Part shown: positions 52,850-61,666 of the stretch, piece after piece | How the letters are laid out: every line of letters begins with the position of its first letter | Numbering within the stretch: the first letter of the stretch is position 1 | Assembly (NCBI RefSeq): GCF_031457495.1 | Contig: NZ_JAVDWM010000001.1 | Location: 732,001-796,000, forward strand | Reading direction: 5' to 3' | Length of the DNA stretch: 64,000 nucleotides | Source of the DNA: Sphingopyxis sp. BE259 | GTDB lineage: Bacteria > Pseudomonadota > Alphaproteobacteria > Sphingomonadales > Sphingomonadaceae | The notes under the pieces: generated by a model | What the model saw: only the letters and a program-made list of their open reading frames with translations | Databases searched by the model: none | Told to the model about the DNA's origin: nothing | Made by a program: the position numbers and the translations under genes

Positions 52850-52906
52850 ATTGATTCTCCTCTCTGGACGGGGCCGCAGCATCGGGGCGCATGACTCCCG
52901 TTACTA

Positions 52907-53998
52907 TCAGGCTGCTCTCGTCCAACCCTGCAGAGCCGCTGCCTCGGCTCGCACCGCTTCGGGGCCACCCAAGACCTGCCGATCGAAGCCGATCCGTTTG
53001 AACCAGTAGTGCAGGCCGAGCAGATCGGTGAACCCCATCCCGCCATGCACTTCAGTGGCGGTGCGGGCGACAAATCGGTGGACGTCGCCCGTGAGGGATT
53101 TCGCATGGCAAGCCGCGAGAGATGCATCCTCCGGCAGCGCATCGAAGACATGGGCGGCGTACCAGACCAGCGCGCGGCACGGTTCATGGCGTGCGGCCAT
53201 TTCGGCGCACATGTGCTTTACCGCCTGGAAGCTGCCGATAGGGCGGCCGAACTGCTCTCGCTGACCAGCATAATCGACCGCCTTTTCAATCATGGCCTGC
53301 CCTGCGCCTAAGCTGTCGGCGGCAAGGATCACGCGGCCAGCATCGCGCAGCCGAGCCGATGCTGTGCCGCCGTCGTCGGCAAGCGGATCGGTCTCGACAG
53401 CCGCAAAGGACAATTCTCCCACGCTGCGCGTGCGATCGATGGTGGTGAGGCGGGTCGCCTTGAGTCCCGATGCTAGGGCTGGGACGAGGTGCAGCCTGCC
53501 ACCGGCGTCCGCTACGAGATACGCGTCCGCGCCTTCGAAATCGAGGCAGAACAGGGCGGTGCCGCTAAGCTTCCCTTCGACGAATTGAACTCCCGCGCCG
53601 TCGCGCGCCTGGACCGTCGCGGAAATCGCGACTCCGATACGGGCCTCGCCACGCGCGATCTTCGGAAGCCATTGGCACTTTTGCTTGTTAGTTCCTGCCT
53701 CGCTCAGCGCGATCGGGGCGAGAACTACGCTGGCTAGAAATGGCGCTGGTGTGACCGCATAGGCGAGTTGTTCCGCCACGACCGCAGCGTCGAGAAGGGT
53801 CATGCCTAGGCCACCATGCTCTTCGGGGACAAGCATGGCTGGGACCGCCAGATCGTGGAGGGCTCCGAAAATAGTGTCACTTAACGGGTTGTCGCGCCCG
53901 GCACATTCGCGGACATGCTCAAGCGGGGAGGTATCGGCAAGACACCGCGCAACTGCGTCGCGCAGTATCTGCTGATCCTGCGAAAGGCCGAAGTCCAT
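52907..53998 (-). CDS. Acyl-CoA dehydrogenase, smaller subunit of a pair
   Basis: The 363-residue protein starts at the ATG inside ATGA shared with the next gene. It shows the ACAD fold: MDFGLSQDQQILRDAV, PEEHGGLGMTLLDAAVVAEQL, QREQFGRPIGSFQAVKHM and ATEVHGGMGFTDLLGLHYWFKR. Two adjacent, dissimilar ACAD genes are the hallmark of heterotetrameric enzymes such as the ChsE pairs that act on steroid side-chain CoA esters. It probably forms one alpha2beta2 enzyme with the gene upstream; inferred from arrangement. Confidence 0.87.
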   Translation of the reverse strand: MDFGLSQDQQILRDAVARCLADTSPLEHVRECAGRDNPLSDTIFGALHDLAVPAMLVPEEHGGLGMTLLDAAVVAEQLAYAVTPAPFLASVVLAPIALSEAGTNKQKCQWLPKIARGEARIGVAISATVQARDGAGVQFVEGKLSGTALFCLDFEGADAYLVADAGGRLHLVPALASGLKATRLTTIDRTRSVGELSFAAVETDPLADDGGTASARLRDAGRVILAADSLGAGQAMIEKAVDYAGQREQFGRPIGSFQAVKHMCAEMAARHEPCRALVWYAAHVFDALPEDASLAACHAKSLTGDVHRFVARTATEVHGGMGFTDLLGLHYWFKRIGFDRQVLGGPEAVRAEAAALQGWTRAA

Positions 53999-55248
53999 CA
54001 CGCCGCTCCCTGCCTGTCGGTCTGCATGCCTGCCGCTCCCTTCGCTTCGTCGGAAATCCGCGCCAGCTTCGGCTCGCGCGGCATCTCTAGGCCACGTTCG
54101 GCGATGATGTTCTTCTGGATCTGCGCGGTGCCGCCACCTATTATGAGGCCGAGTTGGAACATATAGTTCCATTGCCAAGCCCCTCCGTCTCGTTCCCGCG
54201 GGCTGCGGTGATACAAAATGCCCATCTCGCCCATCGCGTCGATCGCCAGCGCAGAGATCTGATGCGCGACCTCGCAACTCTGCAGTTTGACGATCAGCTT
54301 CGCCATGCCGCCAGGCTCGCCCTTGAGGCTGTTCGATAGAATGCGCATTCCATTACATTTCATCGCCGTCACTTCGGCCTGGAGCGCCACCAGCCGGTCG
54401 CGCAGGACCGCATTGTCGATCGCCCGACCTTCGCCGATGGATTCCTGCTGCATCAGGCCAATCAATGCCTGCAGCCGGTTCTCGAGTGCGTCGGGATCGC
54501 CCAGCATTCCGCGCTCGTGGCCAAGCGTTGCGTTCGCGACGAACCAGCCCTGTCCTCGCTGGCCGACGATCTGGTCCACCGGAACCCGCACATTAGTAAA
54601 GAATGTCTCGTTGAACTCGGCGTGACCGGTCATCGTCTTCAAGGGGCGTACCTCGATCCCCGGTATGTCCATCGAGAAAATCAGATAAGAGATACCGCTA
54701 TGCTTCGAGGCCTCGAGTTCGGTCCTCACAAGGCAAAAGATCATGTCGGCTTGCTTCGCGGTGCTGGTCCAGATTTTCTGGCCATTTATAACGAATTCTC
54801 CATTTTCGATGCGCGCGCTGGTCTTGAGGTTGGCGAGGTCCGATCCCGCACCGGGTTCGGAATATCCTTGGCACCACACGACTTCGCCCGTCAGCGTTGC
54901 TGCGATCCACCGCCGCTTCTGTTCATCGGTGCCCAACTCGAGCAAAGTCGGGACGAGCATTGAGATGCCCTGGTTCGCCAAGCCGCTCGGAAGCCGAGCT
55001 CGCGAAAACTCTTCCGCGATAATGCGCGATTTGAGTATATCCGGCGCCGCTCCGTAGCCGCCATATTCGGCCGGTATCGTGCGCGCCGTATAGCCGTGCT
55101 CGATCAATAGCTTTTGCCATCGGATAGCTTCGGCTGAGGGCCGGGAGAACCGGGTGGCGGAGGGTGGCGCCAAATGTCTGTGCGCATTGATGAAGGCGCG
55201 GATCTCCGCGCGGAAGGCGTCATATTGGGGGCCGTAGTCGAGATCCAT
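53998..55248 (-). CDS. Acyl-CoA dehydrogenase, larger subunit of a pair
   Basis: From ATG 55248 the product has 416 residues; a GTG 18 bases upstream is in frame but lies inside the preceding gene. The ACAD blocks are WCQGYSEPGAGSDLANLKT, NGQKIWTSTAKQADMIFCLVRT and the C-terminal IIGGGTAQIQKNIIAERGL. FAD-dependent alpha,beta-dehydrogenation of an acyl-CoA is expected, probably together with the overlapping smaller subunit. No hydratase gene is found in the operon, so the next beta-oxidation step must be supplied elsewhere. Confidence 0.88.
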   Translation of the reverse strand: MDLDYGPQYDAFRAEIRAFINAHRHLAPPSATRFSRPSAEAIRWQKLLIEHGYTARTIPAEYGGYGAAPDILKSRIIAEEFSRARLPSGLANQGISMLVPTLLELGTDEQKRRWIAATLTGEVVWCQGYSEPGAGSDLANLKTSARIENGEFVINGQKIWTSTAKQADMIFCLVRTELEASKHSGISYLIFSMDIPGIEVRPLKTMTGHAEFNETFFTNVRVPVDQIVGQRGQGWFVANATLGHERGMLGDPDALENRLQALIGLMQQESIGEGRAIDNAVLRDRLVALQAEVTAMKCNGMRILSNSLKGEPGGMAKLIVKLQSCEVAHQISALAIDAMGEMGILYHRSPRERDGGAWQWNYMFQLGLIIGGGTAQIQKNIIAERGLEMPREPKLARISDEAKGAAGMQTDRQGAA

Positions 55249-55255
55249 GTCGTCT

Positions 55256-55717
55256 CTACCCTTCACGCGGACGAAAAACAGGAAGGCGAAAGTCCCCCCC
55301 GATCATTTCGAAATCGAGTTCGACCGGCAGATCGAGTGCGAGGATGTCACGCTCGCAATCCACGAGGCGCGTGGCCATGCGCACGCCTTCCTCAAGTTCC
55401 ACCACGGCAGCCACGAACGGGACGTCGGCGGCAAAAGCGGGGTGCAGCGCCTGATGGGTCACGGTCCAGGAAAAAAGCGTGCCCTTGCCGCTGCTGGGTT
55501 CCCAGGAATAGTCTGGCGAGCCGCATCGTGCACACATGTAGCGAGGCAGGTGGCGAAAGATGCCGCAACTTCCGCAACGCTGGAAATAGAGTTGACCGTC
55601 CTGGCACAGCCTCCAGAACTCCTGTTCGATCGGGTCCTGCGGCCGCGGCTGCGGCTTGGCCGGCGTTGCCTGCGCGGAGGGCCGCGCCTTGGGAGGCACA
55701 TCATGCTCGTCGCTCAT
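55256..55717 (-). CDS. DUF35 (zinc ribbon plus OB-fold) partner of the thiolase-like protein
   Basis: The 153-residue protein has a Pro-rich N-terminus, a rubredoxin-like zinc ribbon ([20 protein letters not shown], four Cys) and an OB-fold ([29 protein letters not shown]). DUF35 proteins bind acyl-CoA and form complexes with thiolase-like proteins; the ChsH2-type members support the Ltp2 aldolase in steroid side-chain cleavage. Its stop lies just before the dehydrogenase start, and its start overlaps the thiolase-like gene (ATGA), which supports a complex of the two. Confidence 0.88.
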   Translation of the reverse strand: MSDEHDVPPKARPSAQATPAKPQPRPQDPIEQEFWRLCQDGQLYFQRCGSCGIFRHLPRYMCARCGSPDYSWEPSSGKGTLFSWTVTHQALHPAFAADVPFVAAVVELEEGVRMATRLVDCERDILALDLPVELDFEMIGGDFRLPVFRPREG

Positions 55718-56904
55718 GCAAACCTCCTGAGGATCGCGATGCTGCCATCGCCAAGGTCTCCCCAGCCTGTCACAAGGCCGGTCTGGGCTCCGATCACTTG
55801 ACGCTCGCCGCAGTCATGGCGCAGCTGTCGTACTGCTTCCACAACATGGTTGAGACCCCAGACATGCGCCTCGCTAAGCAAGCCGCCATGGGTGTTGATC
55901 GGTAAGCGCCCGCCCAGCTCGATCTGGCCATTGGCGACAAATTCGGCCTGCGCGCCAGGCTCGCAATATCCGAGCGATTCGAGCTGCAGCAGAACGATAT
56001 AGGTGAAACAATCGTAGATCTGGAGGAAGTCCATGTCGTCGCGCGTGACGCCCGCCATATCGAATGCGCGCGGGGCGGCATCGCTGAGGCCGATCTTGAA
56101 GGGGTCGGGGCGGGAAGGGATGTCGTCGGCGGGATAGGGATGGCCTTCGGCCGCGCCGGCGATGCTGACGGGCACATGCGGCATGTCTTTGGCACGGTCC
56201 ATGCGCGAGAGGACGACAGCACAGGCGCCATCGGTCTCGAGGCAGCAATCGTAGAGGCGAAACGGCTCAGATATCCAGCGCGCCGAATAATAGGTTTCCG
56301 CGTCGAGTTCGCGGCCATAGGTAAAGGCGCGTGGATTCAATTGCGCATGACGGCGGCAGGCGAGCGCCACGGCCGCCATCGCATCTTCGCCAACGCCGTA
56401 GAGCTTCGAGTGACGGGTCGCCAGCCAGGCGTACATCTGCACCGGCAACAATACGCCGTAGGGGCTGTAGTAGCCTTGGATCGTATTGGTCAGGGTGTTC
56501 ATGTTCATCGGCCGGGTGGGCGGGGCGCCCGGCTTAGGTCTGAGAGCGGAATAGCCGTTCCAGCCCAGTGTCACGAGCACATGATCGCATAGACCACAGG
56601 CGATCGCCATGGCGGCATTCTGTAGTGCCGTTGTCGGGCTGGCGCCGCCCATGTGCACGGTTGCCGCATAGCGCAGCACATCAATGCCCAGATTGGCGGC
56701 CATCTCCTCCGACGTCGTATAGATTGGCGGCGGCACCATGCCGTCGATATCGGAGGGTTTCAGTCCAGCATCCGCGATGGCCCGGCGCGAGGCGGTGAGC
56801 ATCATTTCCACTGCAGTCCGCTCGGTGCCCTTGACGAAATCGGTCTGGCCGACCCCGGTGATTGCTGCCTTGTCGGCAAAGGAAAGGGTGGATGAAAGAT
56901 TCAT
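55714..56904 (-). CDS. Thiolase-like protein lacking the catalytic Cys (lipid-transfer/aldolase type)
   Basis: The 396-residue protein has the thiolase-superfamily layout: [35 protein letters not shown] where thiolases carry the acyl-binding Cys but here GGAS is found, a [15 protein letters not shown] central part and [19 protein letters not shown] with the conserved His. Cys-less members paired with DUF35 act as retro-aldolases (Ltp2 type) or acyl transferases rather than classical thiolases. It would cleave the chain-shortened CoA ester in this operon. Classical thiolytic activity is unlikely. Confidence 0.87.
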   Translation of the reverse strand: MNLSSTLSFADKAAITGVGQTDFVKGTERTAVEMMLTASRRAIADAGLKPSDIDGMVPPPIYTTSEEMAANLGIDVLRYAATVHMGGASPTTALQNAAMAIACGLCDHVLVTLGWNGYSALRPKPGAPPTRPMNMNTLTNTIQGYYSPYGVLLPVQMYAWLATRHSKLYGVGEDAMAAVALACRRHAQLNPRAFTYGRELDAETYYSARWISEPFRLYDCCLETDGACAVVLSRMDRAKDMPHVPVSIAGAAEGHPYPADDIPSRPDPFKIGLSDAAPRAFDMAGVTRDDMDFLQIYDCFTYIVLLQLESLGYCEPGAQAEFVANGQIELGGRLPINTHGGLLSEAHVWGLNHVVEAVRQLRHDCGERQVIGAQTGLVTGWGDLGDGSIAILRRFA

Positions 56905-56929
56905 GCCGCGTCCCTGTCTCGCTCGCCGG

Positions 56930-58072
56930 TCAGAAATGAGTTCCGGCGCCGGCCAATGCTCTCTCCGCGCCCTCTATAAGGTCGCGCATCACGACTGCCG
57001 CTGGGCGGATCGCATCGATCAGACCAATCCCCTGGCCTGCGAAGCCGGGCATGATGTCCTTGCGTGCGGCCTTGATGCCAGAAGCCATGACAGGCCCCGA
57101 AACCATCGACTGATAAGGCATCGGAAGCGGCTCTTTGCCGGCCGCCACCCAAGCATCGGCCCATTTGTTCCGAATCATCCGGGCAGGCTTGCCCGTTAGC
57201 GATCGGCTGACCACCGTATCGGCATCGCCGCTTTCGGTGATGGCTTCTTTCTGAAATTGTTCGATACCTGCTTCGTCGGTTGCGAGGAACGCCGATCCGA
57301 TCCACGCCCCCTGGGCGCCGAGCATCATCGCTGCGGCGACTCCGCGACCATCGGCTATTCCTCCCGCACCGATTACGGGAACACGATCGCCGACTGCATC
57401 AACCACTTGCGGAATCAGCGAGAAGGTTCCGACAGGAGAGTTGTGGCCGCCGCCGTCGTGACCCTGCGCGACGATCAGGTCGATACCCGATTCCACTACC
57501 TGCAGGGCGTGCTTGACCTTTCCGATCACCGCCATGACCTTGGTGCCATTGGCATGAAGGCGTTCCATCCACGGTTCGGGATTGCCAAGGCCTGCGGCAT
57601 AGACCGGCACTTTTTCTTCGATGATTACTTCCATCTGCGCTTCGAAGAACTCCCGCGAGAACAGCTGCAGTCCGCCCTTGCCCATGTCCGGGGCGCCCGC
57701 CGCGCGCATCGCCGTGGCGGCGTCCACTGCGGGCAAATGCTCGCGCTCCATGAATTCGCGGGTGAACTCCTGATATTCGCCGAGCAAAGCCAGGGGGTTT
57801 TCTGCTACACCTCCGCTCTCCGGCGCCGAACCGCGCCTGACAGACGCCGGCAGCAAGGTATCGACCCCAAAAGGCATGTCGGTCATCTCGCGGGTTTGCC
57901 TGATCCAGCTACGTAACTGGTCGGGCGAGCATGCGGCAGCGCCGAGAACACCAAGTCCGCCTGCGTTCGACACCGCGGCAGCGAGTGCAGGCACGCTCGC
58001 CCCGCCCATTCCAGCCAGAAGAATCGGATATTCGATCCCGAGAATTTTGCAAACAGGGCTCTTCAGCGCCAT
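56930..58072 (-). CDS. Nitronate monooxygenase/enoyl reductase-like flavoprotein
   Basis: The 380-residue protein is an FMN-dependent TIM barrel of the 2-nitropropane dioxygenase family: [30 protein letters not shown], then [48 protein letters not shown] phosphate-binding end ([17 protein letters not shown]-like [14 protein letters not shown]). Many members in catabolic clusters are not nitronate oxidases but act on enoyl or unsaturated CoA esters. Its gene lies between the regulator and the thiolase-like gene on the same strand. Confidence 0.85.
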   Translation of the reverse strand: MALKSPVCKILGIEYPILLAGMGGASVPALAAAVSNAGGLGVLGAAACSPDQLRSWIRQTREMTDMPFGVDTLLPASVRRGSAPESGGVAENPLALLGEYQEFTREFMEREHLPAVDAATAMRAAGAPDMGKGGLQLFSREFFEAQMEVIIEEKVPVYAAGLGNPEPWMERLHANGTKVMAVIGKVKHALQVVESGIDLIVAQGHDGGGHNSPVGTFSLIPQVVDAVGDRVPVIGAGGIADGRGVAAAMMLGAQGAWIGSAFLATDEAGIEQFQKEAITESGDADTVVSRSLTGKPARMIRNKWADAWVAAGKEPLPMPYQSMVSGPVMASGIKAARKDIMPGFAGQGIGLIDAIRPAAVVMRDLIEGAERALAGAGTHF

Positions 58073-58114
58073 TATCCTACCCTCTCCGTTCCGCGCCCGA
58101 TCAGACGCAATTTT

Positions 58115-58858
58115 CTAAATCTGCCCCCACCTGACACGCTGGGATACAAGCTCGGGGCTTCGCTCTGCCAGATAGGACGCGGATCCCGAGACGAGCCGGG
58201 CCATGGCCTGACGCGCCGCTTCGGAATCCCCGGTGCGTACTGCTTCGAGGACACGGCGGAGGAATCGCAATTGGACCGCTCGCTCCTGCGCCGAATAGCC
58301 AAGTGAGTGAGAGAATTCGCGCGTAATTAAATGCAGCGTCGACGTTAATAGCCCGAACAATGGATTGCCGCTGGCCCAGCCGAGAAGGTCATGAAAACGA
58401 CGGTTCAGTTCCTCGAACTGGCCTCCGGCTTCATTTCGTTCCAGCTCTTTGAGGCAATCGGCGAGTGCGCTCAGGTCGCCGGTAGTCGCGCGCTGGGCGG
58501 CGTAGGCGGCAACATCCGCGGCGATCGCTTCACGTAGTTCGAGCAGGCCTCTGAGGTCGGCGTCCATGAAATGCAGAATTAGCGAGAGACTGTTTGCAAA
58601 GTCGCCGGTCTGCGGACGCGCAACCACCGGACCGCCGCTACGGCCCAGCTGAAGATGGATAACGCCCTGGAGCTCAAGGAAGCGGAGCGCTTCGCGCAAG
58701 GTCGCTCGCGCGACATCATATCGCGCAAGCATTTCTTCCTCACGCGGCAACCTGTCGCCCGGGGCGTGTGCACCTGCCTCGATATCGCGAACGATGTGCT
58801 GGGCAAGCGAGAGTGCGCGCTTAGCTTTCTTCGCGTTTTCGACTTTCAGCAACATCAC
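58115..58858 (-). CDS. GntR-family regulator with FCD domain
   Basis: The 247-residue protein has an N-terminal winged helix (APGDRLPREEEMLARYDVARATLREALRFLELQGVI) and a C-terminal FCD ligand domain (LLELREAIAADVAAYAAQ, then LNRRFHDLLGWASGNPLF). FCD regulators usually repress until an acid or acyl-CoA binds. It is the first gene of the leftward catabolic run and is divergent from the P450 gene. The 183 bases between hold two CCTTATAAG palindromes, probable operators for both directions. Confidence 0.9.
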   Translation of the reverse strand: MMLLKVENAKKAKRALSLAQHIVRDIEAGAHAPGDRLPREEEMLARYDVARATLREALRFLELQGVIHLQLGRSGGPVVARPQTGDFANSLSLILHFMDADLRGLLELREAIAADVAAYAAQRATTGDLSALADCLKELERNEAGGQFEELNRRFHDLLGWASGNPLFGLLTSTLHLITREFSHSLGYSAQERAVQLRFLRRVLEAVRTGDSEAARQAMARLVSGSASYLAERSPELVSQRVRWGQI

Positions 58859-58881
58859 TCTGCCTCACCCCTGTCACGAAG

Positions 58882-58999
58882 CCTTATAAGATTTAAGTTC
58901 CGTTTATGTCCATGGTCGTGAGATAAAAATGTTTCAGATGCAAAAAAATGATAAAACCTTATAAGCATTATTGACTGAGCCTCAGAAGGGATTTACGAT
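58882..58999 (+). promoter_or_regulatory. GntR-P450 divergent control region with duplicated palindrome and P450 promoter
   Basis: CCTTATAAG occurs at 58882-58890 and again at 58957-58965, 75 bp apart. The second copy ends five bases before TTGACT (58971-58976), which with TACGAT (58994-58999) and a 17-base spacer makes a good sigma-70-type promoter for the P450 gene. Binding at both sites could repress gntR and P450 together. Confidence 0.65.
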
Positions 59000-59041
59000 T
59001 TCAAGTAGGGCAATTGTGCTGTTATCGACGAAGGGCGCGAC

Positions 59042-60304
59042 ATGGATACCGACATGGTGGAGCCGAATATCCGCGAAAAGGTCGCTTTCATCCCGATCGA
59101 CGAGATTGATGTTGCGCGTCCGAGCCTTTTCCAGAAAGACACGGTCGGCCTGTTCTTCGAGCGGCTTCGCCGAGAGGAGCCGGTCCACTACTGCCGCGAA
59201 AGCTATGTCGGACCATATTGGTCGATTACAAAGTTCGACGACATCATGGCCGTGGACACCAACCATAAGGTATTTTCGTCAGAGGCGAAGCTCGGCGGTA
59301 TCGCCATCGAGGACATGCACTCGGCGAAAAGCGCGCTTGAACTTGAAATGTTCATCGCGATGGACCCACCAAAGCACAACCAGCAACGAAAGGCCGTTAC
59401 TGGTGCGGTCGCGCCGTCCAACTTGCTGCTGCTTGAGCCAACTATCCGCGAACGAGCATGCCAAATCCTCGACGACTTGCCGGTCGGCGAAGATATTGAT
59501 TGGGTTGATAAGGTGGCGGTCGAATTGACCACAATGACCCTTGCGACCCTGTTCGACTTCCCGTGGGAGGAACGCCGCAAGCTCACGCGCTGGTCCGACG
59601 TCACAACGGCCGCCCCTGAAACTGGGATCGTCGCATCCTATGAGGCGCGGCGCGCAGAGCTGATCGAATGCGCAATGTATTTCAAGGGTCTGTGGGAGCA
59701 GCGCATCAATGCGGAGCCGAAGAATGACCTGATCTCCATGATGGCGCATTCTCCGGCGACACGGGACATGCCCTTCCTGGAGTTTCTGGGCAACCTCTTG
59801 CTGCTTATCGTGGGCGGCAATGACACCACGCGCAACTCGATCAGCGGTGGTGTCCTGGCACTGAACCAGAACCCGGACGCGTATTTGAAATTGAATAACG
59901 ATCCTGGGCTCATCACTAGCATGGTGCCAGAGATCATCCGCTGGCAGACACCGCTGACCCATATGCGCCGCACGGCGCTGCAAGATTGGGAGATCGGCGG
60001 CAAGAAGATCAGAAAAGGCGACAAGGTTGTGATGTGGTACCTGTCGGGTAACCGCGACGAGACGGTCATCGACAGGGCGGACGAGTTCATCATAGACCGT
60101 AAGAACCCACGGCATCATCTGTCTTTCGGCTATGGCATTCATCGCTGTATGGGCAACCGGCTCGCAGAACTGCAACTACGGATCATCTGGGAAGAGATCC
60201 ACAAGCGGTTCGCGAAGATCGAAGTGACCGGTGAACCCGAGCGCCTGTTCTCGAACCTAGTGCGAGGGATTACGAAACTGCCGGTGAGGCTCCACGCCCG
60301 CTGA
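59042..60304 (+). CDS. Bacterial class I cytochrome P450
   Basis: The 420-residue soluble P450 shows the I-helix oxygen-binding stretch VGGNDTTRNS near residue 258, the ExxR motif EIIR and the heme loop HLSFGYGIHRCMG with Cys369 as iron ligand. Nothing essential is missing. The beginning (IREKVAFIPIDEIDVARP) and overall pattern resemble sphingomonad P450s that hydroxylate terpenoid or alicyclic compounds; the precise family is not assigned. Electrons should come from the ferredoxin encoded 30 bases downstream; no ferredoxin reductase gene is nearby. It would introduce the first oxygen in the pathway. Confidence 0.9.
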   Translation: MDTDMVEPNIREKVAFIPIDEIDVARPSLFQKDTVGLFFERLRREEPVHYCRESYVGPYWSITKFDDIMAVDTNHKVFSSEAKLGGIAIEDMHSAKSALELEMFIAMDPPKHNQQRKAVTGAVAPSNLLLLEPTIRERACQILDDLPVGEDIDWVDKVAVELTTMTLATLFDFPWEERRKLTRWSDVTTAAPETGIVASYEARRAELIECAMYFKGLWEQRINAEPKNDLISMMAHSPATRDMPFLEFLGNLLLLIVGGNDTTRNSISGGVLALNQNPDAYLKLNNDPGLITSMVPEIIRWQTPLTHMRRTALQDWEIGGKKIRKGDKVVMWYLSGNRDETVIDRADEFIIDRKNPRHHLSFGYGIHRCMGNRLAELQLRIIWEEIHKRFAKIEVTGEPERLFSNLVRGITKLPVRLHAR

Positions 60305-60334
60305 TTGGCTGATTCAAAAAAAGCGGAGCTTGAT

Positions 60335-60661
60335 ATGGTCAAAGTGACGTTCGTTTCCAGCGATGGAACGCGGAGGGCAGTCGACATAGCCGAAGGTGAG
60401 ACAGCGCGCGAAGCGGCGCTGTTCAACGATGTGCCGGGCATCGACGGTGATTGCGGCGGGGTGTGCGCTTGTGCAACCTGCCATGTGTTTGTGGATCCGG
60501 CCTGGATCGACAAGGTCGGCCGCTTGGCCGAAGGCGGTGCGGAGGCAGACCTCCTGCAGTTTGCGGAAGGGGCGAACGAATATAGTCGCCTCGCTTGCCA
60601 GATTCCCATCGAGCCCTTGGTGGAAGGTCTGATTCTGCATGTTCCCGAGCAGCAATACTGA
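60335..60661 (+). CDS. 2Fe-2S ferredoxin (adrenodoxin/putidaredoxin type)
   Basis: From ATG 60335 the product has 108 residues. The cluster ligands are Cys40, Cys46, Cys49 (C-x5-C-x2-C, with an extra Cys44) and Cys88 in RLACQIP. EGETAREAALFNDVPGIDGDC and the ending PEQQY are typical of P450-partner ferredoxins. It follows the P450 gene with a GGAG ribosome-binding site between and would pass electrons to it. An upstream TTG in frame is disregarded. Confidence 0.91.
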   Translation: MVKVTFVSSDGTRRAVDIAEGETAREAALFNDVPGIDGDCGGVCACATCHVFVDPAWIDKVGRLAEGGAEADLLQFAEGANEYSRLACQIPIEPLVEGLILHVPEQQY

Positions 60662-60832
60662 CATGCCTGCGTGACGCGTGTTTCACACGACGCTCGACTG
60701 TCTGAAATCGCGAGTAGAGCTCAACCAGGAGGTACTCGCTACCTTTCAGAGGTCCCAGCATCAAATGGCGGATCTGTGCTGACCTAGCTCTCGTGCGCCC
60801 GCGAGTCGAGGGGGGCGTGCCAACAGTGCCTT

Positions 60833-61606
60833 TCAACTTAAAATTTCATACGCTGCGCCGTATCCCGCGTTGGCGGGAATAGTGAGGATGTTCGTGCCGT
60901 CTCGCTGGATGACTTCTGGAAGGACCGGCACGATTTCGCGAGCCTTGGCCCGCGCGACGCAATCGTCTGCGCTCGCAGCTTCGGCTAGCAGTTGCAGGTT
61001 CAATCTCGTAGGAAAGATGATCGTTCGTTCACCGCTGACACCCAGTTTCAGGGCTTTGCTTGGCGAAAGCCATTCCGCATCAACGGTTTCATATCCATCA
61101 CATGCTGCGATCTGGCGCTCTGGGGCGCGAACGACGAAGAAATGAGTGTCGAAGCGCTTTTGCATAAAGCTGGGCGTGATCCACCGCGCGAACTCGCTCA
61201 GGCGATCAAGGCGCAGTTGCACATCGGCCTCACGCACAATGTCGAAAAATTCGCGCTCGCCTCGCTCGACGGCTTTGCGGCTTTCAAGATCGCAAATATC
61301 CTCGAACTCGCTACCGTCGCGATGATCGGCCAGCAGGATGCCTGCTTCCTCAAAGGCTTCACGAATCGCGGCAATCCGGAGGGTGCGCTGCGTAGGATCT
61401 AGCGTTTTCCAACCCCTGCAATAATCGGCCCATTCAGGCGCTTCATCGGCAGCAGAAGGCTTTCCACCCGGAAAGACCAGCGCGCCGGATGCAAAATCGA
61501 TCTGGTGATGCCGCTTGACCATCAGCACCTGGAACTCCGGCTCGTCGCGAAGCAACAGCATGGTGGCTGCGGGGACCGGATTGACTGGCTTCTGCAGGGT
61601 CATCAT
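60833..61606 (-). CDS. NUDIX hydrolase
   Basis: The 257-residue protein has an expanded NUDIX region: GALVFPGGKPSAAD, an insertion, then RIAAIREAFEEAGILLAD, giving the REx2EE metal-binding core. The length, the insertion between the Gly-rich part and the REx2EE helix, and the opening MLLLRDEPEFQVLMVKRH fit the NUDT19/RP2p-like group that cleaves CoA derivatives; that would suit a CoA-dependent catabolic locus, but specificity is inference. It stands as a single leftward gene, convergent with the ferredoxin gene. Confidence 0.87.
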   Translation of the reverse strand: MMTLQKPVNPVPAATMLLLRDEPEFQVLMVKRHHQIDFASGALVFPGGKPSAADEAPEWADYCRGWKTLDPTQRTLRIAAIREAFEEAGILLADHRDGSEFEDICDLESRKAVERGEREFFDIVREADVQLRLDRLSEFARWITPSFMQKRFDTHFFVVRAPERQIAACDGYETVDAEWLSPSKALKLGVSGERTIIFPTRLNLQLLAEAASADDCVARAKAREIVPVLPEVIQRDGTNILTIPANAGYGAAYEILS

Positions 61607-61666
61607 AAACTCCAGTTTGAATTGGCCTGATATTGGACGCTGGCCCGTTCAGGCTGAGCAACGATC

